This document shows, one piece after another, positions 16,631-25,237 of a stretch of 42,871 nt of DNA. The notes beneath the pieces were generated by a model. That model was not told where the DNA came from, did no database searches, and saw nothing but the letters and a program-made list of their open reading frames with translations. The first letter of the stretch is position 1, and each line of letters starts with the position of its first letter. Made by a program: the position numbers and the translations under genes. Source of the stretch: Polaribacter sp. IC066 (lineage in GTDB: Bacteria > Bacteroidota > Bacteroidia > Flavobacteriales > Flavobacteriaceae); NCBI RefSeq assembly GCF_007997085.1, contig NZ_VORR01000037.1, positions 1 to 42,871 of the forward strand, written 5' to 3'.

Positions 16631-16765
16631 CTGCATAACGTTGTTGTACAAAATTAGTTGCTGTGGTTAAGCTATAAAATAAATAATTATTGAATAGAAA
16701 GTCTGCGAGGACTTTCGTAAGTAAGCTAAAACAAAGCACTTAATTTTGTAAGGTGTTGGCAACTG
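16631..16765. repeat. Large imperfect palindrome, attC-like
   Basis: The left arm 16646-16673 (TGTACAAAATTAG, TGCTGTGGTTAAGCT) pairs with the right arm 16721-16750 (AGCTAAAACAAAGCACTTAA, TTTTGTA). A perfect inner hairpin GAAAGTC/GACTTTC lies at 16697-16716. The outer ends carry GCATAACGTTGTTG and GGTGTTGGCAAC. The ~130-bp size, AAC/GTT-containing ends and position after a gene resemble an integron attC site, but the end boxes match the RYYYAAC/GTTRRRY consensus only partly and no integrase is visible. Confidence 0.4.
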
Positions 16766-16775
16766 TTTTTTTGAA

Positions 16776-17819
16776 TTAAAATATTTTATAAACACCGACC
16801 TTTAAATAAATTCTTTCATATTCTTTTACAGTTTTAATTTTATATTTTTTCATTACAATTTTTCTTATTTCATCATCATCTTTTCCTGTATATTGACCAT
16901 TTTCATTTACAATTTCGCTGTAAATTTCTAATTCTATTTTTGTTGGTAAATCTGATTTTTTAATATTTCCAACCTTATTTTTAATTGTAATATCAAATTT
17001 ATAACTATTTCGATTATTGTTAATTGCAATTTCTGGTGTTGCATTTCCGATTTTACCTTTTGGAGCCCATAATAATTTTCCAAAGGTATATCCCATTCCA
17101 ATATCTTTTTTGTAGTCATAGGCAAAAATGATAATTTCGTCAACATCATTGTCATTTCTTGATTTTTTATAAACGATAGATTTCATTGTATTTTCAAGAC
17201 TTTCTTTAGTAATATCAAATGGAACTACAATAGATAAAGTATGACGTATGTATTCCGGTAAATCTTTCAGCTCTTGAGTTTCATATTCCGAAAGGTTTTT
17301 TATTAATGGTTTAAAACTATCAATTTCCAAATCTTCAATTTTGTACGTTGAGACTTTTGTTGAATCGAAAATTATTTTAAATTCAGTTTCTATTTTTGCA
17401 ATTGGATTAGAAGAAATTGCTTCTGAAAATATTTTATTAAAACTCTTAGTTACTTCAGTTTCTTTTCCTTTTGAAGCAACATAGGAAAGTCCTAATTGTT
17501 CTAAATACCCAACCAAAACACCTTTTTGCAAAAGCAATTTTGCTTCTGGGTTATTTTTTAATTCTTTTACATTAGAAAGCCATTTATTATATTTTCCACC
17601 TTTACTAAAACCGAATTTTTTGAAATCAGATTTTCCTTTAAATGACAATAATTCATCATATAATGAATTGAACTCTGTAAAAAGTTTACTTACTTTTTCG
17701 GTATTATCCACTTTTTCTATGACTTCAATTACTTTATTTTCTGTACCTTCCTTTTTTTCATTCTTACAAGATGTAAATCCTATAATTGTAATTGCTGAAA
17801 TTATTAATATTTTTTTCAT
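16776..17819 (-). CDS. Hypothetical lipoprotein
   Basis: 347 residues. An N-terminal lipoprotein signal (MKKILIISAITIIGFTSCKN, lipobox FTSC with acylated Cys18) sends it to the periplasmic side of a membrane. The mature part starts with a helical, Lys/Glu-rich region (residues 30-110). A mixed segment follows, ending KYKIKTVKEYERIYLKVGVYKIF. No family recognised. It lies downstream of a YbjQ-like gene (47 bp apart, same strand) and ends 11 bp before an attC-like palindrome, so it may belong to a mobile cassette (inference). Confidence 0.65.
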   Translation of the reverse strand: MKKILIISAITIIGFTSCKNEKKEGTENKVIEVIEKVDNTEKVSKLFTEFNSLYDELLSFKGKSDFKKFGFSKGGKYNKWLSNVKELKNNPEAKLLLQKGVLVGYLEQLGLSYVASKGKETEVTKSFNKIFSEAISSNPIAKIETEFKIIFDSTKVSTYKIEDLEIDSFKPLIKNLSEYETQELKDLPEYIRHTLSIVVPFDITKESLENTMKSIVYKKSRNDNDVDEIIIFAYDYKKDIGMGYTFGKLLWAPKGKIGNATPEIAINNNRNSYKFDITIKNKVGNIKKSDLPTKIELEIYSEIVNENGQYTGKDDDEIRKIVMKKYKIKTVKEYERIYLKVGVYKIF

Positions 17820-17865
17820 TTCTTGCTATATATTAATTATTTATAAATATTTTTAACGCTAGTTT

Positions 17866-18501
17866 TTATTTAATTTCTGTAGCGATTGCTTCCAGTTTTT
17901 CAGTTAACTCAACTATCTCTATAATTGTATCTCTATCTTTTGTGCTAAAATTTTCCATATTAGTAACACGAATTGCTGTTCCTGCCATACAAACCATTAA
18001 CATATTCGTACTTCCTGCTCCAATTTCGTTAAAATCTATATCAGTTGAAATAATTGCATTTCCTCCTTGTCTTACACATTGAACTCGTAAATCTGATTTA
18101 CATAAATTTGTAGCTCTTCCAATCTTTCTATTTGTAGTTTGTGAGCCAGCACCAAAAAAATCATTAAAAGACCTAGATAATTCAGTTGCAAATCCTGTTC
18201 CAGATGTTGTTTGGGCAGAAACCATTCCTAAAACTTCATAATCCCAATTGATAGGTGAAGGGCTTGTCATAACAAGAATATAATGTATGATTTGTTGAAG
18301 TCGCCTTTGGATTTCTGCTTTTTGTTTTCTAAATGTATCAGCAATTTTGTTTAATAAAGGTTTTGAGCAACTTGAACAATATGCTCTTTTATCTTCTTTT
18401 AAATGTTTATTAATGAAATCTACTTTTGACTCCAGAAGTAAATCAGCACTAAAAAATCCATTTAATGATTTATCACAATTCAGGCATTTTTCATAGTTCA
18501 T
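17866..18501 (-). CDS. YbjQ/UPF0145-like heavy-metal-binding domain protein with N-terminal zinc ribbon
   Basis: 211 residues. The N-terminus has two CxxC pairs (C6/C9 and C42/C45) forming a probable zinc ribbon. Residues about 85-190 resemble the YbjQ pentamer-forming domain: SAQTTSGTGFATELSRSFND, then LRVQCVRQGGNAIISTDIDF, then MLMVCMAGTAIRV. The GGNAI..D.DF block is the most characteristic. YbjQ proteins are often listed as metal-binding, but activity is unproven. The gene begins 42 bp after the truC-like stop on the same strand and precedes the lipoprotein gene. Confidence 0.68.
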   Translation of the reverse strand: MNYEKCLNCDKSLNGFFSADLLLESKVDFINKHLKEDKRAYCSSCSKPLLNKIADTFRKQKAEIQRRLQQIIHYILVMTSPSPINWDYEVLGMVSAQTTSGTGFATELSRSFNDFFGAGSQTTNRKIGRATNLCKSDLRVQCVRQGGNAIISTDIDFNEIGAGSTNMLMVCMAGTAIRVTNMENFSTKDRDTIIEIVELTEKLEAIATEIK

Positions 18502-18543
18502 ATTTTGTTTTTTGAATTCGGATTTTTATTACTGTATCACAAC

Positions 18544-19248
18544 TTATAAAAGAGGGTTTTTCCATTTAAATTCTGCAAACATCGAAATCCAATCTTCCGG
18601 AAAAGAACCTTTTAATACCATTTTTTCTAATGAAAAAGGATGTGTAAACTCTAATTTACCAGCGTGTAAAAAAAGATTTTTCCAACCAAAGTTTTCTTCA
18701 AACATCATGTCGTGGTTTTTATCACCATATTTTGTGTCACCAATTAAAGGGTGACTTATTTTATTAGAATGCACTCTTAATTGGTGCATCCTTCCTGTTT
18801 GCGGCAAAAACTCGACCAAACTATAACGTGAAGAATCATAGGGTTTTACAGGGATATTAAGGGTGATGTTTTCTAAGGTTTTTAAATGTGTTAAAGCTTC
18901 TTTATGCACATTGGCATCGCGACCTTTTACGGGAGAATCTATGATTTTTGTTTCAGGAGAAAATCCGCGAACAACACCATAATACGTTTTTTGAATTTCT
19001 TTCGCTGTAAATAATTCTTGAAATTTAGAAACAAATTCCTTCTCTTTTGCCATTAAAATCATGCCAGAAGTTTTTCGATCTAATCGATGAATAGGATATA
19101 CTTTTATATGCAGCTCTTTATCAATTAATTGTAACAAAGAATCTTCATCGCTTACATTTCTCGAGAGAAAAGCATGATGTACTAGAATATTATTGGGTTT
19201 ATTAACACAAATAATATATTCGTCTTCAAAAATAATTTCTAAATTCAT
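18544..19248 (-). CDS. truC: RluA-family pseudouridine synthase, TruC-like
   Basis: A 234-residue pseudouridine synthase. The catalytic motif is HRLDRKTSG with the nucleophile D57; INKP-type residues (VNKPNNILVHH) and the C-terminal LVEFLPQTGRMHQLRVHS, then HPLIGDTKYGD complete the RluA fold. The short length without an S4 domain and the IHRLDRKTSG and ALTHL segments fit TruC, which modifies U65 of tRNAs. The exact RNA target is inferred. ATG start at 19248. Confidence 0.82.
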   Translation of the reverse strand: MNLEIIFEDEYIICVNKPNNILVHHAFLSRNVSDEDSLLQLIDKELHIKVYPIHRLDRKTSGMILMAKEKEFVSKFQELFTAKEIQKTYYGVVRGFSPETKIIDSPVKGRDANVHKEALTHLKTLENITLNIPVKPYDSSRYSLVEFLPQTGRMHQLRVHSNKISHPLIGDTKYGDKNHDMMFEENFGWKNLFLHAGKLEFTHPFSLEKMVLKGSFPEDWISMFAEFKWKNPLL

Positions 19249-19314
19249 AATTCATCAAAAAAATAAAAGTACTACTATTTGTGCATAAAAAAAGACACTT
19301 TTTTTATCAATTTT

Positions 19315-19722
19315 TTATTCTGTACCAATCTGATTTATAAAATTGTCATTTCCGATTCCCTTCGGATTTTCTCCCCATTTATTTGCTTTTGCTTCACTAT
19401 CCATGCAAGTCAATACTAAAAACCAAATAGAACCTGCAATCGGAATGATGCTCACTAAAACCATCCAACCACTTTTGCCAATATCGTGCATTCGCCTTAT
19501 AGATAGCGCAAATGACGGAATTGCAGTTAACAGAAAATAGATTAAAGATAAGAAGCCAATTTCATTATCGCCCTCTCCGGCGGCGGTACCAAGCATTACA
19601 TCTAAAGTAATGCAAACCGCATAAAAGATAATGTGAAATAAAATAAAAAACCAATATTCCTTACGTCTTGCTCTGCCTGAAAAATCTAAATACTGTTTTA
19701 AAACTTTTAAATACCAATTCAT
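19315..19722 (-). CDS. DUF805 family membrane protein
   Basis: 135 residues matching DUF805: YLDFSGRARRKEYWFFILF near the N-terminus, and SIRRMHDIGKSGWMVLVSII in the second half. Three to four hydrophobic segments make it an integral inner-membrane protein. The C-terminus (GENPKGIGND) is typical of the family. Function unknown in all members. Single gene between truC and the DUF58 gene, same strand. Confidence 0.85.
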   Translation of the reverse strand: MNWYLKVLKQYLDFSGRARRKEYWFFILFHIIFYAVCITLDVMLGTAAGEGDNEIGFLSLIYFLLTAIPSFALSIRRMHDIGKSGWMVLVSIIPIAGSIWFLVLTCMDSEAKANKWGENPKGIGNDNFINQIGTE

Positions 19723-19758
19723 AATGTAAATTTATTTGTTGTGTCGTTTCTAAAATAT

Positions 19759-21093
19759 CTAAAAAAGTCCTCTAGATTTTAATTCTAAATACCTGTTTAT
19801 ACTATTTCCTGTTAAATCTTCTGGCTTTGTAAGCACAGATTGAATTCCGTATTTTTTTAATTCGTTTACAATTCTTTTCTTTTCGTACATAAATTTTTCA
19901 GCAATAACACTGTCATATACTTCTTGAATCGTTGCTGCTTTGTTGCCTATCATAGCATCTAATTCAGTATTTTTAAAGAAAACAACCAATACTAAATGGT
20001 TTTTTGCCAACGCTCTTAAATAAGGAAGTTGCCTGTTTAAACCATCAATAGTTTCAAAATTTGTAAATAAAATAAGCAAGCTTCTGTGTGTAATTTTTCT
20101 TTTTACTACCGAATACAACGTGCTAAAATCTGGTTCTGAAAAATTAGTTTTAATATTGTGCAATGCTTCAGAAATAAGGCTCATTTGAGAATTTCTTCGC
20201 TCTGCAACCACCCAATCTTCTAGCTTTGTAGAAAAAGACAACATACCAGCTTTGTCTTGTTTCCGTAAAATTACATTGCTAATGGCCAACGTTGCATTTA
20301 CTGCATAATCTAACAAACTTAATCCTTTAAATTGCATTTGCATAGCGCGTCCTTTGTCTATAATCGCATACACAGATTGCGATTTTTCTTCTACATATTG
20401 ATTCACCATAAAATGGTTTCTCTTGGCTGTAGCTTTCCAGTTTACCGTTCTAATATCATCACCAGAAACATATTCTTTAATTTGTTCAAACTCTAAAGAA
20501 TTTCCTATTCTTCTTACTTTTTTAGATCCATAAGAACTAGAGGCATTGTTAAAAGATTTGATATCAAATTCTCTTAACCTTAAAAAAGAAGGATAACATT
20601 TTAGTTCTTTTTCTTCGCCTAAAACATATTTTCTAGTCGCTAATTTCAAAGCCGAATTTGCATAAACATTTATATGTCCAAATAAATAAACACCTCTTTC
20701 TTTTGGGGTTAGGTTATAGTAAATTGTTTTTTGTTCTTTTTTCTGTAACTCTTGATTAAAAATAAAGTCTCTTTTTTGAAATTGATAGGGCAATTCTTCT
20801 ATGAGTGATAAATGAGCTACAAAAGCATAATCATTTTTAATAGCGATAGAAATTTTATTTTCATCGCCATTAGAGAGTCTTTCTGGTAAATTTCGATCAA
20901 TTCTAATTCCTTTTTTTGGTTGATATAAAAGAACAACATCTATACATGTCAAAATTATCAACATAAAAAGCAGCACTTTAGAAAGCTCAAAAAAGAAAGG
21001 AGCAAAAAAACCAATCACAAAAAATATTGCTATTGCCGATAAGCAATAGAAAAACCGGTTATGTAGGAATAAAGTGCTGTTAATTTTTTTCAA
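19759..21093 (-). CDS. DUF58 domain protein
   Basis: 444 residues. Two N-terminal membrane helices (residues about 14-52) precede the DUF58 domain with its hallmark EFEQIKEYVSGDDIRTVNWK, then ATAKRNHFMVNQY. The C-terminal half resembles a von Willebrand A fold (VYAIIDKGRAM and SLLILFTNFETIDG are the MIDAS-like strands). DUF58 proteins occur with MoxR ATPases, and here the moxR-type gene lies 225 bp upstream on the same strand. This looks like the last gene of the cluster. The role is probably chaperone-assisted assembly of surface or metal proteins (inference). Confidence 0.85.
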   Translation of the reverse strand: MKKINSTLFLHNRFFYCLSAIAIFFVIGFFAPFFFELSKVLLFMLIILTCIDVVLLYQPKKGIRIDRNLPERLSNGDENKISIAIKNDYAFVAHLSLIEELPYQFQKRDFIFNQELQKKEQKTIYYNLTPKERGVYLFGHINVYANSALKLATRKYVLGEEKELKCYPSFLRLREFDIKSFNNASSSYGSKKVRRIGNSLEFEQIKEYVSGDDIRTVNWKATAKRNHFMVNQYVEEKSQSVYAIIDKGRAMQMQFKGLSLLDYAVNATLAISNVILRKQDKAGMLSFSTKLEDWVVAERRNSQMSLISEALHNIKTNFSEPDFSTLYSVVKRKITHRSLLILFTNFETIDGLNRQLPYLRALAKNHLVLVVFFKNTELDAMIGNKAATIQEVYDSVIAEKFMYEKKRIVNELKKYGIQSVLTKPEDLTGNSINRYLELKSRGLF

Positions 21094-21318
21094 AGTTTTT
21101 TACCTTTAGCTTTTAGCAATTGGCTACGAGCAAAAGCCAATAGCATTTTTTTATTTTAAAAACTTCTCGATTACACTCGAGAAGGTATTTTTTATTAATT
21201 CAAAATTAAGGCTCCTAAATATTCGAAAAGAAATCCTGAACTTTGATGATTCCTATTTCAGCCAACAGCCAAAAGCGAATAGCCCAAATCCAATAGCGAA
21301 AAGCCAAAAGCCCAAAAC
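21094..21318. other. Intra-operon spacer with hairpin and AGCCAAAAGC-type repeats
   Basis: A 225-bp gap in an otherwise tightly packed operon. A perfect 8-bp stem with 6-nt loop (CTTCTCGA/TCGAGAAG, 21163-21184) is followed on the minus strand by TTTTTAAAATAAAAAA, as in a weak terminator. Positions 21261-21316 hold short reiterations of AGCCAAAAGC/AATAGCC, and 21111-21146 hold inverted versions. This may set a lower level for the DUF58 gene (inference). Confidence 0.6.
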
Positions 21319-22323
21319 TTACCTAGGAATCTCTACCGCTTCAATAATCTGCTCTATAATCTGTTTGCTTGTTAAACCTTCCATTTCTCTTTCTGGTGTT
21401 ACAATAACTCGGTGTTGCAAAACCGGGATTGTTGCTCTTTTAATATCTTCTGGTGTTACAAAATCGCGACCATCAATTGCGGCAAATGCTTTAGACGCAG
21501 ATAAAATTGCAATACTTGCCCTTGGCGAGGCACCTAAATATAAAAACGAATTAGACCGGGTATTCACAACAACGCTGGCTATATATTTTAGTAAATTTTC
21601 TTCAATCTTAATTTGTTTGACCAAAGCTCTAAACGCAACAATTTTATCGCCTTTAATAATAGTTTCTATCTTGCTTACTTTCGTTGTGTTTTCTAAAGCC
21701 TGTTCTCTCATAATAATCTCCAACTCCTCTTCAGCATTCGGATATTCTATAATCACCTTAAACAAAAACCGATCTAATTGGGCCTCTGGTAGTCTATAAG
21801 TTCCTTCTTGTTCGATAGGGTTTTGAGTTGCTAACACCACAAAAGGTTCCTCCATTTTATAGGTTGCACCATCCATAGTTACCTGTTTTTCTTCCATCAC
21901 TTCAAACAAAGCAGCTTGTGTTTTTGCGGGCGCTCTGTTAATTTCATCAATTAAAATCATGTTTGAGAAAATAGGTCCTTTTTTAAACTCAAAATCAGAT
22001 GTTTTTACATTAAAAACAGAAGTTCCTAAAATATCCGAAGGCATTAAATCTGGTGTAAACTGAATTCTACTAAAACCAACATCAATTGTTTTTGACAATA
22101 ATTTCGCAGTGATGGTTTTCGCTACTCCAGGAACGCCTTCAATTAAAACATGACCATCTGCCAGTAGCGCAACTAAAAGCAAATCCATCATATCTTTTTG
22201 CCCAACAATCACTTTTTGCAATTGCTGTTTAATTTTAAAAACACTTTCTTGTAATTCAGATAAATCTATTCTGTTTTCAAACTCTAAATTGTCTGAACTT
22301 ATTTCATTATTTGGTGTTTCCAT
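21319..22323 (-). CDS. MoxR-type AAA+ ATPase
   Basis: 334 residues. Walker A GVPGVAKT (63-70), Walker B MILIDEINRAPAKTQAALFE, then QNPIEQEGTYRLPEAQLDRF, which is the MoxR sensor and signature segment. MoxR ATPases act as chaperones for vWA/DUF58 partners, and the DUF58 gene is next in the operon. The frame is open to 22350, but the ATG at 22323 (METPNNEISS) is preferred; it overlaps the end of the DUF4350 gene by 17 bp, indicating coupling. Confidence 0.9.
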   Translation of the reverse strand: METPNNEISSDNLEFENRIDLSELQESVFKIKQQLQKVIVGQKDMMDLLLVALLADGHVLIEGVPGVAKTITAKLLSKTIDVGFSRIQFTPDLMPSDILGTSVFNVKTSDFEFKKGPIFSNMILIDEINRAPAKTQAALFEVMEEKQVTMDGATYKMEEPFVVLATQNPIEQEGTYRLPEAQLDRFLFKVIIEYPNAEEELEIIMREQALENTTKVSKIETIIKGDKIVAFRALVKQIKIEENLLKYIASVVVNTRSNSFLYLGASPRASIAILSASKAFAAIDGRDFVTPEDIKRATIPVLQHRVIVTPEREMEGLTSKQIIEQIIEAVEIPR

Positions 22324-23545
22324 CTGCTTTTTTTTTAAAGAAATTATCAATCATTTTATGCAATACAAGTAATTCTTCTTGTGTGCACTCAAATCGTTTA
22401 TTTAAAGTAATAATTGTATTGATTAAATATTTTGTATTCTGAATTTTATTATCTGATTTCGCCGCGAGATGATGGATGAAATTTTTGTTTAAAATGTTGG
22501 TATTTAACAAGTATTTTGTTCTTACTTTCTCTAGAAAAAAGGCTATTTTTTTATCAACCAAATTCTTATGATCTTCTTCTTTTAAATACAAGCTAGAAAT
22601 AGTTTGGGTAAAAGCAACCGTGGTATTTTCTAAAGGAAGAATAATCGGAATTGCACGTTGTTTTCTCCTCGCATTAAACAACATAAATAGCAAGATGCCC
22701 ACCAAAGAAACAAACAAAAACCAAGTTAAAGTTTCGTGCTGTAAGAAAAATTTAAAAACAGATTCGTTGTCTTTATCTGGCTGATTTGAATATTCACTTT
22801 TCTTAATTTGTGGATCCCATAAAAGAGTAGAAGAAGGCAAATAAGAAAACACATTTTCTGTATACTGTTCTTTGTCTTTTAAAAGATAATAATTTGTAAA
22901 AACCACAGGATTAGCATGTACATAAATTGCGCCTTTGCCAAGATATATTTTCATGAAATTAGGCACTTTTTCACCATCAATTTTTGCGGATCCTAAAACA
23001 ATCGTTTTATTTTCATTGTAGGTTACAAAATAATGCCTTCGGATGTTTCTATCAAAAATAAAAGCTTGTGTTTTTAAGTTTTCATTCTTTAAATAAAATT
23101 CTCCTTTTAACGGTCTTAAATCTTCGATGGTAGATACATTTTTATCTAAATTATTTGTGGTGATTTCTAATTTCTCTCTTAAATTTTCACTGAACTCATT
23201 TAAAGATAAAAAAGCATTATTTCCGCTAGCAACAAACGATAGTAATGCGTCAATACCGTCTCCGGTTAATTTGTATGCATCATTTTTTATACAAATATAC
23301 GTTCCAAAATCTGCCTTGGTAGTTTCGTGATTTTTATACAAATAATCATAAAAATTTTCTTTTAAATAAATAACTTCTTCATTCTTAAGAAGTTCATCAA
23401 CTTCATTATAAATGATATAGGTGCCAAACGGACTTTTTTCTTTTTCTCTATAATTTTCAGTCCAGTTGGTTTTACCACAGCCAGAAAGCAATACGAAACA
23501 GAGTATTGTAAATAGATGTTTATATGTGATTATAAGTTGCTTCAA
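22307..23545 (-). CDS. DUF4350 domain lipoprotein
   Basis: 412 residues. The N-terminal lipoprotein signal ends at LLSGC (Cys23). A periplasmic domain follows (FGTYIIYNEVDELL, then a beta-rich region consistent with DUF4350). A membrane helix is at about 272-291 (LTWFLFVSLVGILLFMLFNA), followed by a cytosolic helical tail with FLEKVRTKYLL. The start codon is TTG, overlapping the TGA stop of the upstream DUF4129 gene (TTGA); no in-frame ATG lies near, so this rare start is kept. Found in the same place in the MoxR clusters of Bacteroidetes. Function unknown. Confidence 0.78.
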   Translation of the reverse strand: MKQLIITYKHLFTILCFVLLSGCGKTNWTENYREKEKSPFGTYIIYNEVDELLKNEEVIYLKENFYDYLYKNHETTKADFGTYICIKNDAYKLTGDGIDALLSFVASGNNAFLSLNEFSENLREKLEITTNNLDKNVSTIEDLRPLKGEFYLKNENLKTQAFIFDRNIRRHYFVTYNENKTIVLGSAKIDGEKVPNFMKIYLGKGAIYVHANPVVFTNYYLLKDKEQYTENVFSYLPSSTLLWDPQIKKSEYSNQPDKDNESVFKFFLQHETLTWFLFVSLVGILLFMLFNARRKQRAIPIILPLENTTVAFTQTISSLYLKEEDHKNLVDKKIAFFLEKVRTKYLLNTNILNKNFIHHLAAKSDNKIQNTKYLINTIITLNKRFECTQEELLVLHKMIDNFFKKKADGNTK

Positions 23546-24249
23546 ATAAGATTTTTTAAAAAAGATTGATACTTATTTTGCGCAATTGCAAAGCTGGTTT
23601 CGTCTACAGGGAACTCTCCGTACCAAACATAAGAGTATACATAAGAAAGATATGAAAACTGATTTCTAATTTCTGCATTTTTTATTTCAAAAAGATATTC
23701 TGAATTTGTTTTATCTTTATGATATTCAATAAGTTCTCTGTTAGACAAGCTTTTTAAGGAAGTTAAATAATAATAACGAATGGCCAATCTAAAGTTCTTA
23801 TTTTCTAACGCTTGTTTTAATAATTCTTCTAAATTAAGCTCATGGATATCTTCATTTTCATAAATTAATTTATCTGTAAGTTTTTTTGATTTTTTAGAAG
23901 TTTTCCAGAATTTGGCATCAAAACCTAACACTGTTTTTAAAATTAGAAAAATAATAAATCCGCCTAAAAGAAATGGAAAAATACTTTGCATAAAAAAAAC
24001 AAAAAAGTTTAAAATACCTAAATCTAAAGTAGAACTGTCTTTTTTTTCTTGCAGTTCTTCGGTATATTTAAAGTCTTTGCCTTTATATTTTTCGTTTAGG
24101 TTGCTTTTAAAAGTCCTTACTTCGCTGATGTCTAAATTTTTATTATAAACAATAGTATCTGTTTTAATTTCTAATGAATCAATTATAATTTCTTGTGCAT
24201 TCACAAAAAATGTAAAACAGAAAAGGAGGGAAGCGATGCTTTTTTTCAT
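23542..24249 (-). CDS. DUF4129 domain membrane protein
   Basis: 235 residues with signal peptide (MKKSIASLLFCFTFFVNAQ). A short exported part precedes a membrane helix (about 78-109, ILNFFVFFMQSIFPFLLGGF). A cytosolic C-terminal DUF4129-like domain follows: LEELLKQALENKNFRLAIRY, then YLTSLKSLSNRELIEYHKDK, then FSYLSYVYSYVWYGEFPVDE. The Y.WYG.F block is characteristic. The ATG follows the SpoIIM stop with no gap (TAAATG). Role in the MoxR cluster unknown. Confidence 0.75.
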   Translation of the reverse strand: MKKSIASLLFCFTFFVNAQEIIIDSLEIKTDTIVYNKNLDISEVRTFKSNLNEKYKGKDFKYTEELQEKKDSSTLDLGILNFFVFFMQSIFPFLLGGFIIFLILKTVLGFDAKFWKTSKKSKKLTDKLIYENEDIHELNLEELLKQALENKNFRLAIRYYYLTSLKSLSNRELIEYHKDKTNSEYLFEIKNAEIRNQFSYLSYVYSYVWYGEFPVDETSFAIAQNKYQSFLKNLI

Positions 24250-25215
24250 TTATCGAAGTCCGTGTTTTTTAGCCACTACAAATGGCAATACCAAATAATA
24301 GTAACTGATTGATACCAAACTAAACAGAATAATTGCAAAACAAAAAATGGTTGGCATACGGTTTGAGTAGCGCGTTACATAGCCCTCTAAAAAAGCGGCC
24401 ATAATTGTAAACGGAACAGTGCTAATAAAAATATAAAAAGCGTCTCTAATGCCTATTTTAAATGATTGAAACCGTTTTAAAGTACCCGGAAATAAAATAC
24501 TAGCGCCAATAATATAGCCAGCAGCTGCTTCTATAATAATTCCGAAAATTTCATAGGTTCCGTGAATCCAAATTCCCTTTAAACTATCAAATAAACTGTT
24601 TTGTTGATAGAAAAACGCCTGAAAAACTGCCACCATAATTGCGTTGACAACAATATAAAAAGCAGTTCCGATTCCTAAAAACAAACCTGATAAAAACATA
24701 TTTAAACCAACTCTTTGGTTGTTATCATAAATACCAATAAAAGTACCCCAATTGCTACCGCCTTTATAAATGGCCATAGCGTCTCCACTTTCAATATTTT
24801 CTAATGTTTGGTCTACGTAATTATTCCCTAAAATTTGCCTAGCAAAAGATTCGTCATTAAAAGTAGATAACAAACCGATAAAAAAGCAAGCAAAAAAGAA
24901 AATAAAAGAAATATAAAAGTACTTTCTATACTGATAAGAAAGGAGTGGTACTTTGTCTAAAAAAAAGTATAAAAATACGTTTTCATTTCTTCGTTTAGAG
25001 TCGTAAACCTTGTCGAAGCTGGTCTTTGCAAGTTTATTTAAATAGAGCGTAACCTTACTTTTTGGATAATAGGTTTGAGCATATACTAAATCATTCATGA
25101 TTTTTATATGCAGATTTGCTATCGTGTCAGGACTTTTTTTTTCTTTATTTAAAAATCCTTGTTCAAATTCAAGCCATTTTTCTTTATTTTGCTTAATAAA
25201 AGCGACCTCTCTCAT
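24250..25215 (-). CDS. SpoIIM / DUF95 family membrane protein
   Basis: 321 residues. A cytosolic helical start (MREVAFIKQNKEKWLEFEQG) is followed by five or six membrane helices, including the characteristic GLNMFLSGLFLGIGTAFYIV, then HGTYEIFGIIIEAAAGYIIG, then LFPGT. In Bacillus, SpoIIM takes part in engulfment; non-sporulating Bacteroidetes carry it in the RDD-SpoIIM-MoxR cluster with unknown function. First gene of the minus-strand operon; only 22 bp separate its start from the divergent RDD gene. Confidence 0.87.
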   Translation of the reverse strand: MREVAFIKQNKEKWLEFEQGFLNKEKKSPDTIANLHIKIMNDLVYAQTYYPKSKVTLYLNKLAKTSFDKVYDSKRRNENVFLYFFLDKVPLLSYQYRKYFYISFIFFFACFFIGLLSTFNDESFARQILGNNYVDQTLENIESGDAMAIYKGGSNWGTFIGIYDNNQRVGLNMFLSGLFLGIGTAFYIVVNAIMVAVFQAFFYQQNSLFDSLKGIWIHGTYEIFGIIIEAAAGYIIGASILFPGTLKRFQSFKIGIRDAFYIFISTVPFTIMAAFLEGYVTRYSNRMPTIFCFAIILFSLVSISYYYLVLPFVVAKKHGLR

Positions 25216-25237
25216 TAAGAGCTAAATTAATCATTGC

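Larger units (their letters stand above)
15940..16775. other. Noncoding region with tandem repeats and a large palindrome
   Basis: No gene is supported in this 836 bp. It contains three imperfect tandem units (15991-16370), an inverted piece of the unit at about 16571-16590, and the attC-like palindrome at 16631-16765. The remainder is AT-rich. Confidence 0.7.
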
